Positions 26,655-39,404 of a stretch of DNA of 64,000 nucleotides are shown piece after piece. The notes beneath the pieces are model-generated. The model was not told the DNA's origin, searched no databases, and saw only the letters and a program-made list of their open reading frames with translations. Source of the DNA: Citreicella sp. C3M06 (GTDB taxonomy: Bacteria > Pseudomonadota > Alphaproteobacteria > Rhodobacterales > Rhodobacteraceae). The stretch covers positions 1 through 64,000 of the forward strand of contig NZ_JAHKQA010000075.1 of the NCBI RefSeq assembly GCF_018860705.1, written 5' to 3'. Position 1 is the first letter of the stretch. The number at the start of each line of letters is the position of its first letter. The translations under genes were made by a program, and so were the position numbers.

Positions 26655-29600
26655 CTATTCCGCGACCTTCAGCGTTGGAGCATCCGCATGCGGGGCGGCG
26701 TCGGGCATGTCTTCCCACAGGATGGTTGGCGCCTTGATCCGCCGCGCCGCGCGCATCAGCGCCCAGTCGCGCGCCGCCCGGCTGCCCGCGCCCAGCGACA
26801 GCGCCGCCAGCGCCCGCGCGATCCAGTGCAGATAGGTCGTCGCCCAGATCCGCAGCGCCAGCATCGCGGGGGTGAAGACCAGCGTCAGCACCGTCGCCAC
26901 CGCAAGGCCGAACACCACCGCCGAAGCCAGCGGTTTCCACCACAGCGATGTCGGGCTGTCGACGGTATAGCCGCCGCCGAAGAAATCGAGGCTCAGCCCA
27001 ATCATCATCGGAAACAGCCCGGCGATGGTGGTGATGGTGGTCAGCAAAACCGGGCGGATGCGGTCTTCGGCGGTGCGGATGATCGCCTCGATCCGGGGCA
27101 TGTAGCGGGAATAATCCTGAAACGTGTCGATCAGCACGATGTTGTTGTTCACCACGATCCCCGCCAGCGCCACCACCCCGGTGCCCGACATGATGATGCT
27201 GAAGGTCTGGTCGAGCACGATCATGCCAAGGAACACGCCCGCCGTGGACAGCACCACCGCCAGCAGCACCAGCACCGCGTTGTAAAAGCTGTTGAACTGC
27301 GCCAGCAGGATGATGAACATCAGCGCCAGCGCGGCCGAGAACGCCTGCCCGAGAAAGGCCTGACTCTCGGCCTCTTCCTCCTGATCGCCGGTCCATTCCC
27401 AGCTGATGCCAGCGGGCAGGGGGGTGGCGTTCAGCCAGTCGGTCAGCGCCGCGATCCGCTCGGCCGGGGTGACGGGGATGGCCTGCGCCCCGTCCGGGGC
27501 GGTGCCTTGCACCAGCGCATAGCGGGTGCCCCTGAGCGTGACGGTGCCCGAGGTCTCCTCGCGGCCATAGCCGGTGATCTCGCCCTCGTGATGGAAGGCC
27601 ACCAGCCCTTCGACAACCCCCGCCTTGATGTCGAAATGGCGCTTCTGGTCGACCCGGTTGATCTCGGCCAGCTTGTTCACCGGCTGGCGGGTGATGAAAT
27701 TCGACAGCGGCACCAGCCCGCCCGAGGTGCGCACCTTGAGCGTATCGAGGGTCGACAGCACCCGGTCGTCTTCGGGCAGGCGCACGCGGATGTCGATTTC
27801 CTCGTCCGAGCTGTCGACGCGCATGGTGTCCAGCATCAGCCCGCGCGTCACCAGCTGCACCATCGCGCCCACGGTGGCGACATCGGCGCCGTAGCGCCCG
27901 GCCTTTTCGACATCGACGTCGATCTGCCAGTCGATGCCGGGCAGGGGGCGGGTGTCTTCGATCAGGCGCAGGCCGGGCAACGAGTCAAACTTGGCACGGG
28001 CGGTGGCGGTCGCGTCCAGTAGCGCCTGCCAGTCGTCGGATTTGATCCGCAGATGCACCGGTTTGGCCGAGGCGGGGCCCATCGCGACATCGAGGATCTC
28101 GATCTGGATGCCGGGGATCGATTGCAGCGCCTGCGTCAGCTCGGCCAGCACAAGATCGCCGTCCAGCTCGGGGCGATCGCGGCGGTCTTCCCATGGCACG
28201 ATCTCGATCTGGATCTGGCCGATGGTGTCCTTGGGCGGCTGCGCACCGCCGGTGTTCGATGACAGCCCGCCATCGCCGGCAAAGGCAAAGGCGGTGGCGA
28301 CGCCGGGATGGGCCAGTACGATATCCTCGGCCCGGCGCACCAGCGCATCCTTTTCCTGCAGCGACAGGTTGCCGCGCGCGCGCACATAGACGATGGCCTG
28401 CTCGGGTTCGGATTCGGTAAAGAATTCCGTGCCATTGTTGTTCTCGCCATAATAGCCGAAGACCGAAATGACGAAAAAGACCACCGCCCCGATGGTCACC
28501 AGAGGCATAACCGGATTGCCCGCCACCAGCGCGATGACACGGCCAAACGGCGTGCGGCGATAGCTGCCCTTGATGCGCTTGCGGCGGTGTTCGATGCGCG
28601 CTGCGTCCATGGTGATCGAGGCCATGACGGAAAACGCCAGAAACAGCCCGATGCCGGGCAGCCAGCGCTGCCAGCCAAGATCGCCCGGTACGGTATACAG
28701 GAACGACGGGTTCAGCACCATCAGCGCGCCAAGGACCATGCCCAGCAGGGCCACCGGCACCAGCGCTGCGCGCATCCACCACTGCGGCAGGGCACGGCGC
28801 AGCGCCTCGCCCTTGCCATGCAGCCCGCGCGAAAACCGCCCCGAAACGCCCCCCATCACCGGCAGGTAGATCAGCGCCACGATCAGCGACGCCGACAGAA
28901 CAAAGATCAGCGTGACTGGCAGCATGCCCATGAACTGCCCCGCAATGCCCGGCCAGAACAGCATCGGCAGGAAGGCGCAGAGCGTTGTCGCGGTAGAGGA
29001 CACCACCGGCCAGAACATCCGCTTGGCGGCCTCGACATAGGCGTGCATCGGGCCGGTGCCCTGCGCGATGCGCTTGTCGGCGTATTCGACCACCACGATG
29101 GCCCCGTCCACCAGCATCCCCACCGCAAGGATCAGCCCGAACATCACGATGTTCGACACGGTGATGCCCATCGCCATCAGCAGCAGGAAACACAGCAGGA
29201 ACGACGTCGGGATGGCAAAGCCCACCAGCAGAGCCGCCCGCGTTCCCAGCGCCGCCAGCACCACGATCATCACCAGCGCAATCGCCGTCAGCACCGCCCC
29301 TTCCAGCTGCTTGACCATCGAATCGACGATGCGGCTTTGATCGTTGCTGGCCGCGACGGTGACGGCGGCGCGCAGCTCGGGGGGCCAGTCGGCCTGCGCC
29401 TGCGCGACCACTGCGCGCACCGCCGCCGAGGTGTCGATCAGGTTGAACCCCTTGCGCTTGACCACCTGCAAGGCGACCGTGTTGTTGCCGTTGAACCGCG
29501 CCGTGCCGGTGCGGTCCTCGAAGGTCAGCGCGATGCTGGCCAGATCGCCCAGCGTCACCACCCGGTCACCATTGACCTTGACCGGCAGGTCGTAGATGTC

Positions 29601-30311
29601 GCGCGGCTCGTCAAAGCTCGACGGGATTTTGACCGAAAAGCTGCCGGTGTCGCTGGTCACCTCGCCCGCCGCCACCAGCATGTTGTTGTTCTGCACCACG
29701 TTGACAAGCTCGGGCGCGGTGACGTTGTAGGATTCCAGCCGCAGCGGGTCGATGACCACCTCGACCATCTCGTCGCGATTGCCGGCGATGCCGGCTTCGA
29801 GCACCGAGTCCAGCCCCTCGACCCGGTCCTGCAGATCGCGCGCCACCTGCGCCATGGTGCGCTCGGGCACCGGGCCGGTCAGCGAGATGATCAGGATGGG
29901 AAATTCCGAAAAGTTGATCTCGTTGATGCTGTAGCTTTCGGCCCCGTCGGGGAAATCTCCTGAGGCAGTGGTCATTGCATCGCGCACATCGGCCATGATC
30001 TGCGTCTTGTCCCAGCCGAATTCGAATTCCAGCGCGACCCCGGCGTAGCCTTCGGCGGCAGTGCCCGACAGGGTCTTGAGCCCGTCGAGATCCGACAATT
30101 CGGTTTCCATCGGCTTGACCAGCAGCTTTTCGCTGTCTTCAGCGGAAATGCCGGGGAAGGGGACAGAGATGAACAGCGCCGGGATCTCGATATCCGGCTC
30201 GCCTTCCTTGGGCAGCGTCGCATAGGCCCATGCCCCCGCCACGATGCTCAGCACGATGAAGGCCATGACCATCCGTGCCCGCTGCGCGGCCCAGTCGACA
30301 AGCCCGGTCAT
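26655..30311 (-). CDS. RND efflux transporter, AcrB/HAE-type, with extra central segment
   Basis: The 1218-residue inner-membrane pump exports substrates using the proton gradient. TM1 (MVMAFIVLSIVAGAWAYATLPKEGEPDIEIP) and the porter motif PGISAEDSEKLLVKPMETELS are standard. TM4 holds the proton relay aspartates region (MFGLILAVGMLVDGAIVVVEY). The repeat in the second half shows GTGVVALAGIVVNNNIVLIDTF. Usual AcrB length is about 1050; here residues about 500-625, between TM6 and the second half, contain two extra hydrophobic stretches (AALVPVALLGMVLGALMVLN and WLPGIGLFLAFSVMASITM) and a basic patch. It overlaps the adaptor gene by 4 bp (ATGA). No TolC-like outer-membrane gene is present nearby. 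Confidence 0.93.
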   Translation of the reverse strand: MTGLVDWAAQRARMVMAFIVLSIVAGAWAYATLPKEGEPDIEIPALFISVPFPGISAEDSEKLLVKPMETELSDLDGLKTLSGTAAEGYAGVALEFEFGWDKTQIMADVRDAMTTASGDFPDGAESYSINEINFSEFPILIISLTGPVPERTMAQVARDLQDRVEGLDSVLEAGIAGNRDEMVEVVIDPLRLESYNVTAPELVNVVQNNNMLVAAGEVTSDTGSFSVKIPSSFDEPRDIYDLPVKVNGDRVVTLGDLASIALTFEDRTGTARFNGNNTVALQVVKRKGFNLIDTSAAVRAVVAQAQADWPPELRAAVTVAASNDQSRIVDSMVKQLEGAVLTAIALVMIVVLAALGTRAALLVGFAIPTSFLLCFLLLMAMGITVSNIVMFGLILAVGMLVDGAIVVVEYADKRIAQGTGPMHAYVEAAKRMFWPVVSSTATTLCAFLPMLFWPGIAGQFMGMLPVTLIFVLSASLIVALIYLPVMGGVSGRFSRGLHGKGEALRRALPQWWMRAALVPVALLGMVLGALMVLNPSFLYTVPGDLGWQRWLPGIGLFLAFSVMASITMDAARIEHRRKRIKGSYRRTPFGRVIALVAGNPVMPLVTIGAVVFFVISVFGYYGENNNGTEFFTESEPEQAIVYVRARGNLSLQEKDALVRRAEDIVLAHPGVATAFAFAGDGGLSSNTGGAQPPKDTIGQIQIEIVPWEDRRDRPELDGDLVLAELTQALQSIPGIQIEILDVAMGPASAKPVHLRIKSDDWQALLDATATARAKFDSLPGLRLIEDTRPLPGIDWQIDVDVEKAGRYGADVATVGAMVQLVTRGLMLDTMRVDSSDEEIDIRVRLPEDDRVLSTLDTLKVRTSGGLVPLSNFITRQPVNKLAEINRVDQKRHFDIKAGVVEGLVAFHHEGEITGYGREETSGTVTLRGTRYALVQGTAPDGAQAIPVTPAERIAALTDWLNATPLPAGISWEWTGDQEEEAESQAFLGQAFSAALALMFIILLAQFNSFYNAVLVLLAVVLSTAGVFLGMIVLDQTFSIIMSGTGVVALAGIVVNNNIVLIDTFQDYSRYMPRIEAIIRTAEDRIRPVLLTTITTIAGLFPMMIGLSLDFFGGGYTVDSPTSLWWKPLASAVVFGLAVATVLTLVFTPAMLALRIWATTYLHWIARALAALSLGAGSRAARDWALMRAARRIKAPTILWEDMPDAAPHADAPTLKVAE

Positions 30312-31588
30312 GGCAGCACGCTTTCGAAGGATGCCGTGACCGGCACGCCGTCGGTGACGTATTCCTGACCCACGGTGATGATGTCGACCCGGCGCGGCAG
30401 TCCGCCCAGCCAGATCCCGGCGCGGGTGTCGCGCAGCACGGTGACCGGCAGGAACATCGCGGTGCCGTCGCCCGCGACCGAGCGCACGCCCAGCCGCCCG
30501 TCATCGTCCAGCGTCAGGGCCGATTGCGGCACCAGATGGGCCAGCGCGCCCGCGGCCTCGATGCCGATCTCGACGGTTTGCCCGGCGCGGATGGCGTGGC
30601 CAGGGTTGGGCAGGGTGATCTCGACCAGAAAGGTGCGGGTGGTCTCGTCGGCGCGGCTTGCGACATGGGTGACGGTGCCGGTGATGGTCTCGCCCCCCGC
30701 CAGCCGCGCCCCGGCGCGCGCGCCCGGCATGACGCGGGACACATCGGTTTCAGGCACGTAACCGACCAGCTTGATCGGATCCAGTTGCAGCACCGTGGCG
30801 CAGCGGGTGCCGACCGACATCAGGGTGCCAAGCTCGGCGGTGTCGGTCTCGAGCACCCCGGCAAAAGGCGCGGTGATGTCGAGATTGTCGACATCGGTCT
30901 TGGCGCGGGCCACGGCAGCGCGGGCGCTTTCGATCTGCGCCTCAAGGCTGCCAATGCCCGAGGCCGCCGCCTTGATCCCGGCTTCGGCGCTGCGCACCCC
31001 GGCCTCGGCTGCGCGCTGCGTGGCACGGGCCGCGGCCAGCGACGTTCTGGAGGAATAGCCGCTTTGCGATAGTTTCTCGGCGGCGGTCAGGTTGATCTGC
31101 GCTTCTTCCAGCCGCGCCTGTGCCTGCAGCAGGGCTGCTTCGGCTTCGGGGATGCGGGACTCGACCTGCGGGCGCTGCGCGCGCGCTTCGGCCAGCGCCG
31201 CCTCGGCTTCGATCAGCGAAACGCCGGTGGTGCCCGGATCGAGCCGGCACAGCAGATCGCCCGCCGTCACCTCTGTGCCGCCGGGGATCGGCTCGGAAAT
31301 CACCCGCCCGGCGATCTCGGCCGCCACCTGCACCTCGCGCGAGGCCTGCGTCTGGCCGCGCAGCAACACCGCATCGTCGATTTCCTGCGCCTGCGAATGC
31401 AGCGCCATCACCGCAACGGTGCCGGGGGCATCCTCGGGCGCGGGGGCAGGGGCGGCGGCGGTCTCGGGCTGCTCAGCGGGGGCGATGTCGCGTGCCCAGC
31501 CCAGCAATCGGTCGCGCTCCATCACGACCCCGTAAAGAACGGCGATGACGACAATCGCGGTGAGGATCGAGACAGGACGCATGGGCAA
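30308..31588 (-). CDS. RND periplasmic adaptor (membrane fusion protein)
   Basis: The 426-residue protein links the RND pump to an outer-membrane channel. The N-terminal anchor (SILTAIVVIAVLYGVVME) is followed by a Pro/Ala linker, a barrel-sandwich (lipoyl-like) half-motif EIAGRVISEPIPGGTEVTAGDLLCRLD, a long Ala/Glu-rich coiled-coil hairpin (about residues 130-235) and the second half DNLDITAPFAGVLETDTAELGTLMSVG. Beta-barrel and membrane-proximal domains follow. Starts at 31588 or 31582 are both possible. It precedes the pump gene with ATGA overlap. A TGAACC palindrome lies 73-88 bp upstream and may be its operator. Confidence 0.92.
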   Translation of the reverse strand: MPMRPVSILTAIVVIAVLYGVVMERDRLLGWARDIAPAEQPETAAAPAPAPEDAPGTVAVMALHSQAQEIDDAVLLRGQTQASREVQVAAEIAGRVISEPIPGGTEVTAGDLLCRLDPGTTGVSLIEAEAALAEARAQRPQVESRIPEAEAALLQAQARLEEAQINLTAAEKLSQSGYSSRTSLAAARATQRAAEAGVRSAEAGIKAAASGIGSLEAQIESARAAVARAKTDVDNLDITAPFAGVLETDTAELGTLMSVGTRCATVLQLDPIKLVGYVPETDVSRVMPGARAGARLAGGETITGTVTHVASRADETTRTFLVEITLPNPGHAIRAGQTVEIGIEAAGALAHLVPQSALTLDDDGRLGVRSVAGDGTAMFLPVTVLRDTRAGIWLGGLPRRVDIITVGQEYVTDGVPVTASFESVLP

Positions 31589-31660
31589 GGGCTTTCGACG
31601 GTCTTACTGGGCGCGGTTTCCGTGATAAGGGGATTCGCTCGACAGGTCTTGACGTGAATT

Positions 31661-31676
31661 TGAACCAGCCGGTTCA
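31661..31676. promoter_or_regulatory. Palindromic operator TGAACCA-N2-CGGTTCA, copy 2
   Basis: TGAACCAGCCGGTTCA lies in the divergent spacer between the RND adaptor gene (start 31588) and yfgM (start 31775). It matches the site at 17719-17734 in 14 of 16 positions, differing only in the two central bases. Repression of the pump by a TetR-type protein encoded elsewhere is the natural reading. Confidence 0.6.
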
Positions 31677-31774
31677 GGTTAGCCGCGCCCGTAACACCGA
31701 TCAAGCGGGCGCGGCCTTGGCATGGCGGGTCTCGGGTTGTAAGGAAAGGCCGAACAACCCGAGCGAGGCCGCCC

Positions 31775-32431
31775 TTGAGCAATCCGGACAGTTTCATCGA
31801 CGAGGTGACCGAAGAGGTTCGCCGCGACAAGCTTTATGCGCTGTTGAAGCGTTACGGCTGGATCGGCATCGTCGCAGTGCTTGCGCTGGTTGGCGGGGCG
31901 GCATGGCACGAATACAGCCAGTCGCAGAAGCGTGTGCAGGCGCAGGCGCTGGGCGACGAGGTACTCGGCGCGCTCGACGCCGAGACCCCCGAGGCCCGCG
32001 TCGCGCAGCTGTCGGCGATCGATGCGCCAACGCCGCAGACTCGCGCCGTGGTTGCCATGCTGCTGGCGGCGGATGCGGCGCAGGATGGCGCGCCGGACAC
32101 CGCCGCGCAGGCGCTGGAATCAGTGACCGTCGATGGCGAATTGCCGGAGATCTACCGCGAAATCGCCACATGGAAGGCGATGACCCTGCAAGACAGTCCG
32201 CTGAGCCTTGAGGACCGGCGTGCCGGGCTCGAAGGTCTTGCGGTGCCCGGCAAGCCCTTGCGGCTGCTTGCCGAAGAGCAGCTTGCCCTGCTGGACATCG
32301 AGGCCGGCAGCACCGATGCTGCGCTGGAACGGCTGCGGCGCATCCTTGAGGATTCCGAGATCACCGCGGGCTTGCGCCAGCGCGCGTCTCAGTTGATTGT
32401 GGCTTTGGGCGGAACGCCCAATGACGAATAA
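31775..32431 (+). CDS. YfgM-like tetratricopeptide membrane protein
   Basis: The 218-residue protein starts with TTG at 31775; no in-frame ATG exists until deep in the protein, and GAGCGAGG lies upstream. A cytoplasmic N-terminal segment (NPDSFIDEVTEEVRRDKLYALLKRYG) precedes a single membrane helix (WIGIVAVLALVGGAAWHEY), then an Ala-rich periplasmic TPR-like domain (TPR_21). In E. coli YfgM associates with the Sec/PpiD machinery and its gene precedes bamB, as here. The stop codon sits in the first unit of a 29-bp tandem repeat. It is the first gene of a yfgM-bamB-der operon. Confidence 0.88.
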   Translation: MSNPDSFIDEVTEEVRRDKLYALLKRYGWIGIVAVLALVGGAAWHEYSQSQKRVQAQALGDEVLGALDAETPEARVAQLSAIDAPTPQTRAVVAMLLAADAAQDGAPDTAAQALESVTVDGELPEIYREIATWKAMTLQDSPLSLEDRRAGLEGLAVPGKPLRLLAEEQLALLDIEAGSTDAALERLRRILEDSEITAGLRQRASQLIVALGGTPNDE

Positions 32432-32501
32432 AACGGGGCGGAACGCCCGATGACAGCTAACGCTGGGCGGAGCGCCCGATGACGGGTCAGACAGAGCGCC
32501 C
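32407..32501 (+). repeat. 29-bp tandem repeat forming ATGA-coupled mini-ORFs
   Basis: Units begin at 32407, 32436 and 32465 with exact 29-bp spacing, and a shortened fourth lies at about 32493-32501. Each full unit holds a GGGCG-GA(A/G)-CGCCC hairpin followed at once by (A/G)ATGAC. The ATG at 32421 (inside the yfgM end) opens a 10-codon frame ending TGA at 32453; its TGA overlaps the ATG at 32450, whose 10-codon frame ends at 32482 and overlaps the ATG at 32479, which is in frame with bamB. Every ATG has GGAA or GGAG about seven bases ahead. The result could be a translational relay from yfgM to bamB. Confidence 0.85.
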
Positions 32502-33879
32502 AATGCCGGGAAAACCGGCACAGGGCAGGCAGGAACGGCAGGGGGCAGGTCTTTTGCGCATCACGATGATTTCGGCGGGGCTGGTCGGCCTGACGCTGCT
32601 GGCCGCCTGCGAAGAACCCGAGCCGATCCTGCGGGGCGAGCGCTATGGCACCCGCGAAGTGCTGCGCACCGCCGCCCCGGATGCGGCGACTCCGGTGAAC
32701 AGCGCCCGCCCTGTGGCGGTGCCCGCCCCGGTGAATAATGCCGACTGGGCGCAGGCCCCGGTGTCGCCCTTTGCACGCACCGGCAACGCGGCGCTGAGCC
32801 GCGCGCCCGCGCTGGCCTTTGCGGTGAACATCGGCACCGGCGATGGCAAGCGCACGCGGCTCAATGTCGATCCGGTGGTCGGCGGTGGGCGGGTGTTCGT
32901 GATGGATGCAGGCCATGTGGTCAGCGCCGTGACACCCTCCGGCCAGATCGCCTGGCGCAAACCGATGATCCCGGTTCGCGACGCTGCTGATCAGGCGCAG
33001 GGCGGCGGGCTGGCCTATGACAACGGGCGGCTTTACGTGACCTCGGGCTTTGGCCGGGTGACGGCGCTGGATGCAGCCTCTGGGGCCGAAATCTGGACGC
33101 AGCGCCTTGGCAACACCGCCACTGGCGCGCCGAGTGTGGCGGGCGGGCTGGTCTACCTGACCTCGGGCGACGAGCTGGGCTGGGCGATTGAGGCCGATAC
33201 CGGGCGCATCCGCTGGGATTCGACCGGGCTTGGCGACATCAACAACGTTGCCGGCGCGCCGACGCCTGCGGTGTCGGACGATCTGGTGATCTTTGCCTAT
33301 GGCAGCGGCGGCGTGCAGGCTCTGTTCCGGCAGGGCGGGCTGCGGCGCTGGTCGGCGGATGTGGTTGGCACGCGGCAGGGCTCTGCCCTTGCCACGGTGA
33401 CCGACATCACCGGCGGGCCGGTGATTTCTGGCAACAAGGTCTTTGTCGGCAATCATTCGGGCCGGGTGGTCGGCTTCAACCTCGACAGCGGCGAGCGGCT
33501 CTGGACGGCAAAGCTGGGCGCACTGGGGCCGGTCTGGTCCACGACAGATTCGGTGTTCCTCGTTTCGGATGAAAACCGCCTCGTGCGGCTGGATGCCAAC
33601 AGCGGCGAGCAGGTCTGGGCGGTGGAACTTCCTGGCTATGTCGCGGTGCGCAAGCCGCAGCGCAAGCGCGACTCGGCCTATGCGCATCACGGCCCGATCA
33701 TGGCGGGCGGACGACTGGTCGTCGCCTCATCCGACGGGCTGCTGCGCAGCTTCGATCCGGTCAATGGTGCGCTGCTCTCGGCCATTCCCATTCCGGGGGG
33801 CGCTACAACCGCTCCTGTGGTCGCAGGCGGCACGCTTTATGTGGTCAGCGCCACGGGCCAGTTGCTGGCCTATCGCTGA
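32479..33879 (+). CDS. bamB: Outer membrane assembly lipoprotein BamB
   Basis: The protein is an eight-bladed PQQ-like beta-propeller lipoprotein of the BAM complex, which inserts outer-membrane proteins. The lipobox LTLLAAC is visible. From ATG 32479 the product has 466 residues and a long 43-residue stretch before the lipid cysteine; a TTG at 32554, after AGGGGGCAGG, gives a more usual 18-residue signal (LRITMISAGLVGLTLLAA) and may be the true start. Blade repeats recur (GRLYVTSGFGRVTALDAASGAEIWTQRL, NKVFVGNHSGRVVGFNLDSGERLWTAKL, RLVVASSDGLLRSFDPVNGALLS). It lies between yfgM and der, the conserved order. Confidence 0.9.
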   Translation: MTGQTERPMPGKPAQGRQERQGAGLLRITMISAGLVGLTLLAACEEPEPILRGERYGTREVLRTAAPDAATPVNSARPVAVPAPVNNADWAQAPVSPFARTGNAALSRAPALAFAVNIGTGDGKRTRLNVDPVVGGGRVFVMDAGHVVSAVTPSGQIAWRKPMIPVRDAADQAQGGGLAYDNGRLYVTSGFGRVTALDAASGAEIWTQRLGNTATGAPSVAGGLVYLTSGDELGWAIEADTGRIRWDSTGLGDINNVAGAPTPAVSDDLVIFAYGSGGVQALFRQGGLRRWSADVVGTRQGSALATVTDITGGPVISGNKVFVGNHSGRVVGFNLDSGERLWTAKLGALGPVWSTTDSVFLVSDENRLVRLDANSGEQVWAVELPGYVAVRKPQRKRDSAYAHHGPIMAGGRLVVASSDGLLRSFDPVNGALLSAIPIPGGATTAPVVAGGTLYVVSATGQLLAYR

Positions 33880-33889
33880 GCCTGCGAAA

Positions 33890-33912
33890 GCGCCCCCTTT
33901 CGCGGGGGGCGC
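33890..33912 (+). terminator. Stem-loop between bamB and der
   Basis: An 8-bp stem GCGCCCCC / GGGGGCGC with a 7-base loop starts 11 bp after bamB. It has no T run and der follows on the same strand, so it may only partly reduce read-through. Confidence 0.5.
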
Positions 33913-33966
33913 AAATGCGCTATCGGGGCGGCTTGTGATCCAATGCCGTGATCCGGGGTGCCTGTC

Positions 33967-35421
33967 ATGTCCTTCTCTCTCGCCATCGTGGGCCGCCCGA
34001 ATGTCGGCAAGTCCACGCTCTTCAACCGCCTTGTCGGCAAACGTCTGGCGCTGGTCGACGACCAGCCCGGCGTGACGCGCGATCTGCGCGAGGGCGAAGG
34101 GCGGCTCGGCGATCTTCGCTTCACCGTGATCGACACGGCCGGGCTTGAAGACGCCACCGACGACAGCCTTCCGGGGCGGATGCGTCGCCTGACCGAACGC
34201 GGCGTCGACATGGCCGATATCTGCCTGTTCCTGATCGACGCGCGCGCCGGGGTGACCCCGACCGACGAGATCTTTGCCGAGATCCTGCGCAAGCGGGCCA
34301 AGCACGTGATCCTCGCCGCCAACAAGGCCGAAGGCTCTGCCGCCGAGGCTGGCGTGCTCGAGGCCTATGGGCTGGGCCTGGGTGAACCGCTGCGCCTGTC
34401 GGCTGAGCATGGCGAAGGGATGCCCGACCTCTATGGCGTGCTGCAGCCGCTGGCGGATCAATTCGCCGAGCGCGCCGCCGCCGAATCCCCGGAGACCGAC
34501 GTCGCGCTTTCGGAAGATGACGATCCCGACAGCCCGCTGCCGAAGATCACCGATGCGCGCCCGATGCAGATCGCCGTGGTGGGCCGCCCGAACGCGGGCA
34601 AATCGACGCTGATCAACAAGATCCTTGGCGAAGACCGCCTGCTGGTCGGCCCCGAAGCCGGGATTACCCGCGATGCCATCTCGGTGCGCATCGACTGGCA
34701 GGGCACGCCGATGCGCATCTTCGACACGGCGGGGATGCGCAAAAAGGCCAAAGTGCAGGAAAAGCTGGAAAAGCTTTCGGTCTCCGACGGCCTGCGCGCC
34801 GTCAAGTTCGCCGAGGTGGTGGTGGTGCTTCTGGATGCGGCGATTCCCTTCGAACAGCAGGATCTACGGATCGCCGACCTTGCCGAGCGGGAGGGGCGCG
34901 CCGTGGTGGTCGCTGTCAACAAATGGGACGTCGAAGAGCACAAGCAGGAAAAGCTGATGGCCCTGAAGGAAGCGTTCGACCGCCTGCTGCCGCAGTTGCG
35001 CGGCGCGCCCCTTGTCACGGTATCGGCCAAAACCGGGCGCGGGCTCGACCGGCTGAACGCCGCGATCATCAAGGCGTGGGAAACCTGGAACGCCCGCGTG
35101 ACAACCGGACAGTTGAACCGCTGGCTCGAAGGCATGGTGGCCTCGCACCCGCCTCCCGCGCCGCAGGGCAAGCGCATCAAGCTGCGCTATATGACGCAGG
35201 CGAAGACGCGCCCGCCCGCCTTCGTGGTGAAATGCTCGCATCCGGACAAGATGCCGGAGAGCTATGCGCGCTATCTGGTGAACGGTCTGCGTGAAAGCTT
35301 CGACATGCCCGGCACACCGATCCGGCTTTATATGCGCGATGCGTCTGACAAGAATCCCTACAAAGGCCGTCGCGAAAAGAATGCAGGCGCGCTGACGAAA
35401 CACCTCGGCAAAAAGAACTGA
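33967..35421 (+). CDS. der: Ribosome assembly GTPase Der (EngA)
   Basis: The 484-residue protein is a double-GTPase needed for maturation of the 50S ribosomal subunit. The start at 33967 ([21 protein letters not shown]) is the standard one. The first G domain has G1 GRPNVGKS near residue 8, DTAG and NKAE; the second has GRPNAGKS near residue 206, DTAGMRKK and NKWD. The C-terminal KH-like domain ([40 protein letters not shown]) and the end GRREKN follow. An acidic linker (SEDDDPDSP) joins the two G domains. It is the last gene of the yfgM-bamB-der run. Confidence 0.97.
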   Translation: MSFSLAIVGRPNVGKSTLFNRLVGKRLALVDDQPGVTRDLREGEGRLGDLRFTVIDTAGLEDATDDSLPGRMRRLTERGVDMADICLFLIDARAGVTPTDEIFAEILRKRAKHVILAANKAEGSAAEAGVLEAYGLGLGEPLRLSAEHGEGMPDLYGVLQPLADQFAERAAAESPETDVALSEDDDPDSPLPKITDARPMQIAVVGRPNAGKSTLINKILGEDRLLVGPEAGITRDAISVRIDWQGTPMRIFDTAGMRKKAKVQEKLEKLSVSDGLRAVKFAEVVVVLLDAAIPFEQQDLRIADLAEREGRAVVVAVNKWDVEEHKQEKLMALKEAFDRLLPQLRGAPLVTVSAKTGRGLDRLNAAIIKAWETWNARVTTGQLNRWLEGMVASHPPPAPQGKRIKLRYMTQAKTRPPAFVVKCSHPDKMPESYARYLVNGLRESFDMPGTPIRLYMRDASDKNPYKGRREKNAGALTKHLGKKN

Positions 35422-35448
35422 CGGCGCGCCCCGCCGCAGAAACGCATT

Positions 35449-35566
35449 GGGGGCCAGCCCCCAAACCCCCGGAGTTTAAGGGCAAGATGAAGGGGCGGGC
35501 GCCTGCGCTTCATCTTGCTAGATAAACTCCGGGGGTGAGGCCGCAAGGCCGAGGGGGCTGGCCCCC
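35449..35566. repeat. 118-bp nested inverted repeat between der and metH
   Basis: Three nested pairs of complementary arms are visible: GGGGGCCAGCCCCC (35449-35462) with GGGGGCTGGCCCCC (35553-35566); CCCCCGGAGTTTA (35466-35478) with TAAACTCCGGGGG (35523-35535); and CAAGATGAAG (35483-35492) with CTTCATCTTG (35508-35517). The outer right arm ends exactly at the metH stop codon. It would fold into one long hairpin and may end both convergent transcripts. A partial copy (same outer and middle left arms plus GGGCAAGATGAAG) lies at 61251-61297, so this is a dispersed family. Confidence 0.85.
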
Positions 35567-39322
<3,756 letters not shown>

Positions 39323-39376
39323 GACATATCCTGCTGGGCTTTGCGTTCATGTATCCTTCACGGGGCCTGATTTCCA

Positions 39377-39404
39377 ACTCATATTGAGCAAGGAGATTAT
39401 GAGT
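39377..39404. promoter_or_regulatory. Inverted repeat ACTCATA-N14-TATGAGT between metH and deoR
   Basis: Seven-base arms ACTCATA (39377-39383) and TATGAGT (39398-39404) flank a 14-bp spacer that contains AAGGAG. It lies about 55-80 bp upstream of metH and about 83-110 bp upstream of the DeoR gene, so it could be an operator for either one. Confidence 0.4.

Noticed and set aside
28308-29963. A 551-codon open frame opposite the RND pump
   Set aside because: It is an antisense artefact rich in His, Arg and Gln, with no recognisable domain.
39323-39400. Possible SAM, SAH or cobalamin riboswitch ahead of metH
   Set aside because: The leader before metH is short and shows no conserved core of these switches; only a simple inverted repeat is present.
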